From M3007 sp031425155 (GTDB taxonomy: Bacteria; Bacteroidota; Bacteroidia; Chitinophagales; Saprospiraceae), in the NCBI GenBank assembly GCA_031425155.1, contig JANPIV010000001.1:1-64000 (forward strand): a stretch of DNA of 64,000 nt, read 5' to 3'. Under the pieces are notes generated by a model. The model saw nothing but the letters and a program-made list of their open reading frames with translations. It did no database searches and was not told where the DNA came from. The position numbers were made by a program, and so were the translations under genes. Shown piece by piece: positions 61,930-64,000 of the stretch. How positions within the stretch are numbered: position 1 is the first letter of the stretch; each line of letters starts with the position of its first letter.

Positions 61930-63579
61930 ATGGCTAAGCATCTATCCCGCCCTTTCGTTGCCCAAAACGACAAATCCCGCCTGGAAAACATCCTCGAATC
62001 CTGTGGCATTCCCGAAGAACAACGACTCAAACTACTGACCGCCATTCGCGCCGAGAAAGAGAACCTCGCCGCTATTGCCTTCGGCGGTCTGCCGCCACAT
62101 GCACCCGAACTGGAAGAGGCCATTCTCGGTGCTATCCTGTCCAGCAGCCGCGACCACCGTACCGGCCAAAAAGGTCCGGCTCCCGTGTTGCACACCATTC
62201 GTACCTACCTGCCCAAACCCGCTTTTTTTTACCTCGAAACCAACCAGACCATTTATCGCACCATCCTCGCGATGGATGCCGAGCAGTTACAAATTGATGA
62301 ACTCACCGTGGTGCAGTACATGCGCCAAAACAAGACCCTCGCTGCGGTCGGTGGGGCCGCCCGTATCAGCGAACTCAGCCAGAAAATCGCTCCCGCTGCC
62401 CATATCGAAACATGGAGCCGTTTCATCTTCGAATTGTTCCAGGAGCGCGAACTGATCCACGTTTGTGCCGCCAGCATCAAAAATCTCTACGACCACAAGG
62501 GCGATGTTTTCGACATCGCGAACAGCCTCAACCGCGCCAGCCGCATCAACAGTCCCAACAGCCTCCTCAACTCCTCACTGATGGATGATGCCATCATTGC
62601 AGGCGCACAGGAAAGCCCCAAACGCCGCATCATCGGTGACCTCATCCGCGAACGCGAAGTCTCTATCCTCTTTTCCGACGAAAAAACCGGCAAAACTGCC
62701 CTCGCTATCCAGTTCGCTATTGCCGCCGCCAAAGGTACCAACCTGTTCGAGCGGGCCGACCTCTTTCCCAACGAATGCGCACCGATGAAGGTGCAAATCT
62801 TTGACTTCGAGATGGAAAACCGGGAACTCTATGATCGGTACAGCGACGCACAAACCGGCGAGATGTACCTCTTTGGGGAAAATCTGATTCGTACCGTGCT
62901 CAATCCCGATTGTTACGACCTGCGCGCCGCGCCCGAACGCATGATCGCTGCGGTAGAAGCCGAGATCGAAAAACACCAGCCCCAATTTGTTATCATCGAC
63001 AACATCACCTGGATTGTCAAGGAAAACAAGGATGCCGACATCGCCGCCGATTTTATGGCCAAAATGCTGCAACTCCAGCGCAAACATGGTTTGTCGGTGG
63101 TCGTCATCGCCCACACGCCCAAGCGCAACACCTCCGAACTGTTGCAGTCCAAGGATTTGCAGGGCAGCAAAAACCTGGTGAATTTCTGCAAGAACCTGAT
63201 CGGCGTGGCCGCCAGTCGCAAGGACAAACCCATTCGCTACATCAAGCACATTTTTAGCCGCAACGGGCCCGTGCTCTACGATGAAAACAACGTGATCGAA
63301 TGCTCGTTGGACAAGGAACCCGGCAGTGCACTCCTGCGCTGGAACCTGATCGGCTTCACCAAGGAAATCGAACACCTCACCGTTCCGGAACAGACTGTGT
63401 CCGAAGATGAACTAATGGAAGGTATCTTCCACCGCCACAACAAGAATATGTCTCTTGAGAACATCCGCAAGGACATGAACCTGGGCTGGTCAAAATGGAC
63501 CATCAGTCGCAAACTCGCCGCCTGGAAGGAAAAACGTGGCTTTGGCACCCTGCCTTTTGAAGACCTGGACGTCAACTGA
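61930..63579 (+). CDS. DnaB/RepA-like replicative helicase
   Basis: A 549-aa protein. The N-terminal 190 residues resemble the DnaB helicase N-domain (PELEEAILGAILSSSRDH, TIYRTILAMDAEQLQIDELTVVQYMR). A RecA-like AAA_25/RepA-type ATPase follows, Walker A SDEKTGKTALA near residue 250, Walker B QFVIIDNITWI, and VVVIAHTPKR. The C-terminus has a winged-helix-like end (MSLENIRKDMNLGWSKWTISRKL). It probably opens or unwinds the element's origin; GGTGCA iterons lie directly downstream. The chosen ATG is the only one fitting the N-domain. Confidence 0.85.
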   Translation: MAKHLSRPFVAQNDKSRLENILESCGIPEEQRLKLLTAIRAEKENLAAIAFGGLPPHAPELEEAILGAILSSSRDHRTGQKGPAPVLHTIRTYLPKPAFFYLETNQTIYRTILAMDAEQLQIDELTVVQYMRQNKTLAAVGGAARISELSQKIAPAAHIETWSRFIFELFQERELIHVCAASIKNLYDHKGDVFDIANSLNRASRINSPNSLLNSSLMDDAIIAGAQESPKRRIIGDLIREREVSILFSDEKTGKTALAIQFAIAAAKGTNLFERADLFPNECAPMKVQIFDFEMENRELYDRYSDAQTGEMYLFGENLIRTVLNPDCYDLRAAPERMIAAVEAEIEKHQPQFVIIDNITWIVKENKDADIAADFMAKMLQLQRKHGLSVVVIAHTPKRNTSELLQSKDLQGSKNLVNFCKNLIGVAASRKDKPIRYIKHIFSRNGPVLYDENNVIECSLDKEPGSALLRWNLIGFTKEIEHLTVPEQTVSEDELMEGIFHRHNKNMSLENIRKDMNLGWSKWTISRKLAAWKEKRGFGTLPFEDLDVN

Positions 63580-64000
63580 GGCGCAAAATTCAATTTGGTG
63601 CAAGATGGTGCAGGTTGCAATAGTGGTGCAGAGGTTTCATGTTTTACAACTCATTGAAAATCAATTAATAAATAGATAAATAGGGCTGTTGCACCACTGC
63701 ACCACTGGTGCAGCCCCCTTTTCTGATTCACTTTCAGGCCAGTTAAGGGTCAATGAATTAAGTATTTGAAGGTTAATTATTTACGTAAACCATATTTTTT
63801 GAACCCGATAATACCACTTGATAACTACTTGAAAATCAACACCCATTTTTAATCCGCAATTCGCTCTTTTTACGCTCTGGTGCAAGTGGTGCAAGGGCAA
63901 AATTTGGTGCAAAGTGGTGCAAACTGGTGCATGCACCAAAATATGCACCAAATCATATTTGGCCATTTTTTACTTTTTTGCCCTTCATTGCCTTATTTCC
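63580..64000. other. Iteron-bearing non-coding region at the window end
   Basis: No gene seen. Three GGTGCA hexamers at 63597-63630 and a mixed direct/inverted group at 63690-63712 (which also forms a hairpin followed by CCCCCTTTT, possibly the helicase-gene terminator) lead to the main cluster at 63879-63952. The end has a TTTGCC-type tract. Confidence 0.6.
63879..63952. repeat. GGTGCA iteron cluster 2
   Basis: Five direct GGTGCA (63879, 63888, 63906, 63916, 63926) and two inverted TGCACC (63932, 63944) in the same order as the cluster at 51121-51200. From TTTGGTGCAAAGTGGTGCA onward the two differ at only about five of 48 positions. Confidence 0.8.

Noticed and set aside
1..64000. tRNA, rRNA, insertion-sequence transposase, retron or diversity-generating reverse transcriptase
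   Set aside because: I looked for T-loop motifs, DDE/DEDD transposases and reverse-transcriptase YADD-type motifs and found none; a dedicated search could still find a diverged copy.

Overview
The window looks like a chromosomal segment of a member of the phylum Bacteroidota, possibly near Saprospiraceae; the family is an inference. Supporting signs are promoter boxes of the form TAnnTTTG, few Shine-Dalgarno sequences, a type IX secretion sorting domain, very large YD/RHS surface proteins and an ECF sigma factor coupled to a membrane HYR protein. It is an accessory region made of three blocks: a CRISPR defence locus, a surface/polymorphic-toxin island ending in a Pycsar operon, and a mobile-element-like module.

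1-13.4 kb: a type I-B CRISPR-Cas locus. An array of 25 identical repeats (the first cut by the window edge) is followed by a leader and a leftward gene series cas2, cas1, cas4, cas3, cas5, cas7, cas8. A DUF433/DUF5615 toxin-antitoxin pair sits on the opposite strand, then cas6, a DUF3800 gene and a WYL regulator. Between the last two lies the most interesting object here: a two-repeat degenerate mini-CRISPR with its own promoter and terminator. Its spacer matches 18 of 20 bases, including the first 11, of a CCA-preceded site inside the DUF3800 promoter. This resembles a CreA-type guide RNA that would direct Cascade to silence a neighbouring gene.

13.5-46.8 kb: a GC-rich repeat and a truncated umuC remnant precede a long rightward gene series. 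It contains an outer-membrane beta-barrel-like protein, a fibronectin-like protein, a lipoprotein, a 2112-aa YD-type protein, a small secreted protein, and a 2333-aa RHS protein whose C-terminus is a serine-hydrolase-like toxin followed at once by an AT-rich membrane protein (probable immunity). Secreted and T9SS proteins follow. Convergent to them is a three-gene operon of a PycTM-like effector, a class III nucleotide cyclase and a CBASS-type E2-like protein, i.e. a Pycsar system with an added ubiquitin-conjugation-like gene. A second copy of the GC-rich repeat lies behind it, then an ECF sigma factor with a transmembrane HYR-domain partner, and a small EAD11-like protein.

46.8-64 kb: a module with plasmid/ICE character. 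It carries a DnaB/RepA-like helicase, a tyrosine recombinase fused to an ATPase and membrane anchor, ArdC, a BRO-N protein, a YdjM-like hydrolase, a SLOG protein and several small secreted or lipoproteins. Many genes have their own hairpin terminator, and a recurring CTAACTATTTGCAC box lies upstream of several. Two nearly identical GGTGCA iteron clusters lie at 51.1 kb and 63.9 kb. Between 49.8 and 51.8 kb lies GC-rich DNA without convincing genes but with five copies of a conserved hairpin. No tRNA, rRNA or recognisable insertion-sequence transposase was seen.
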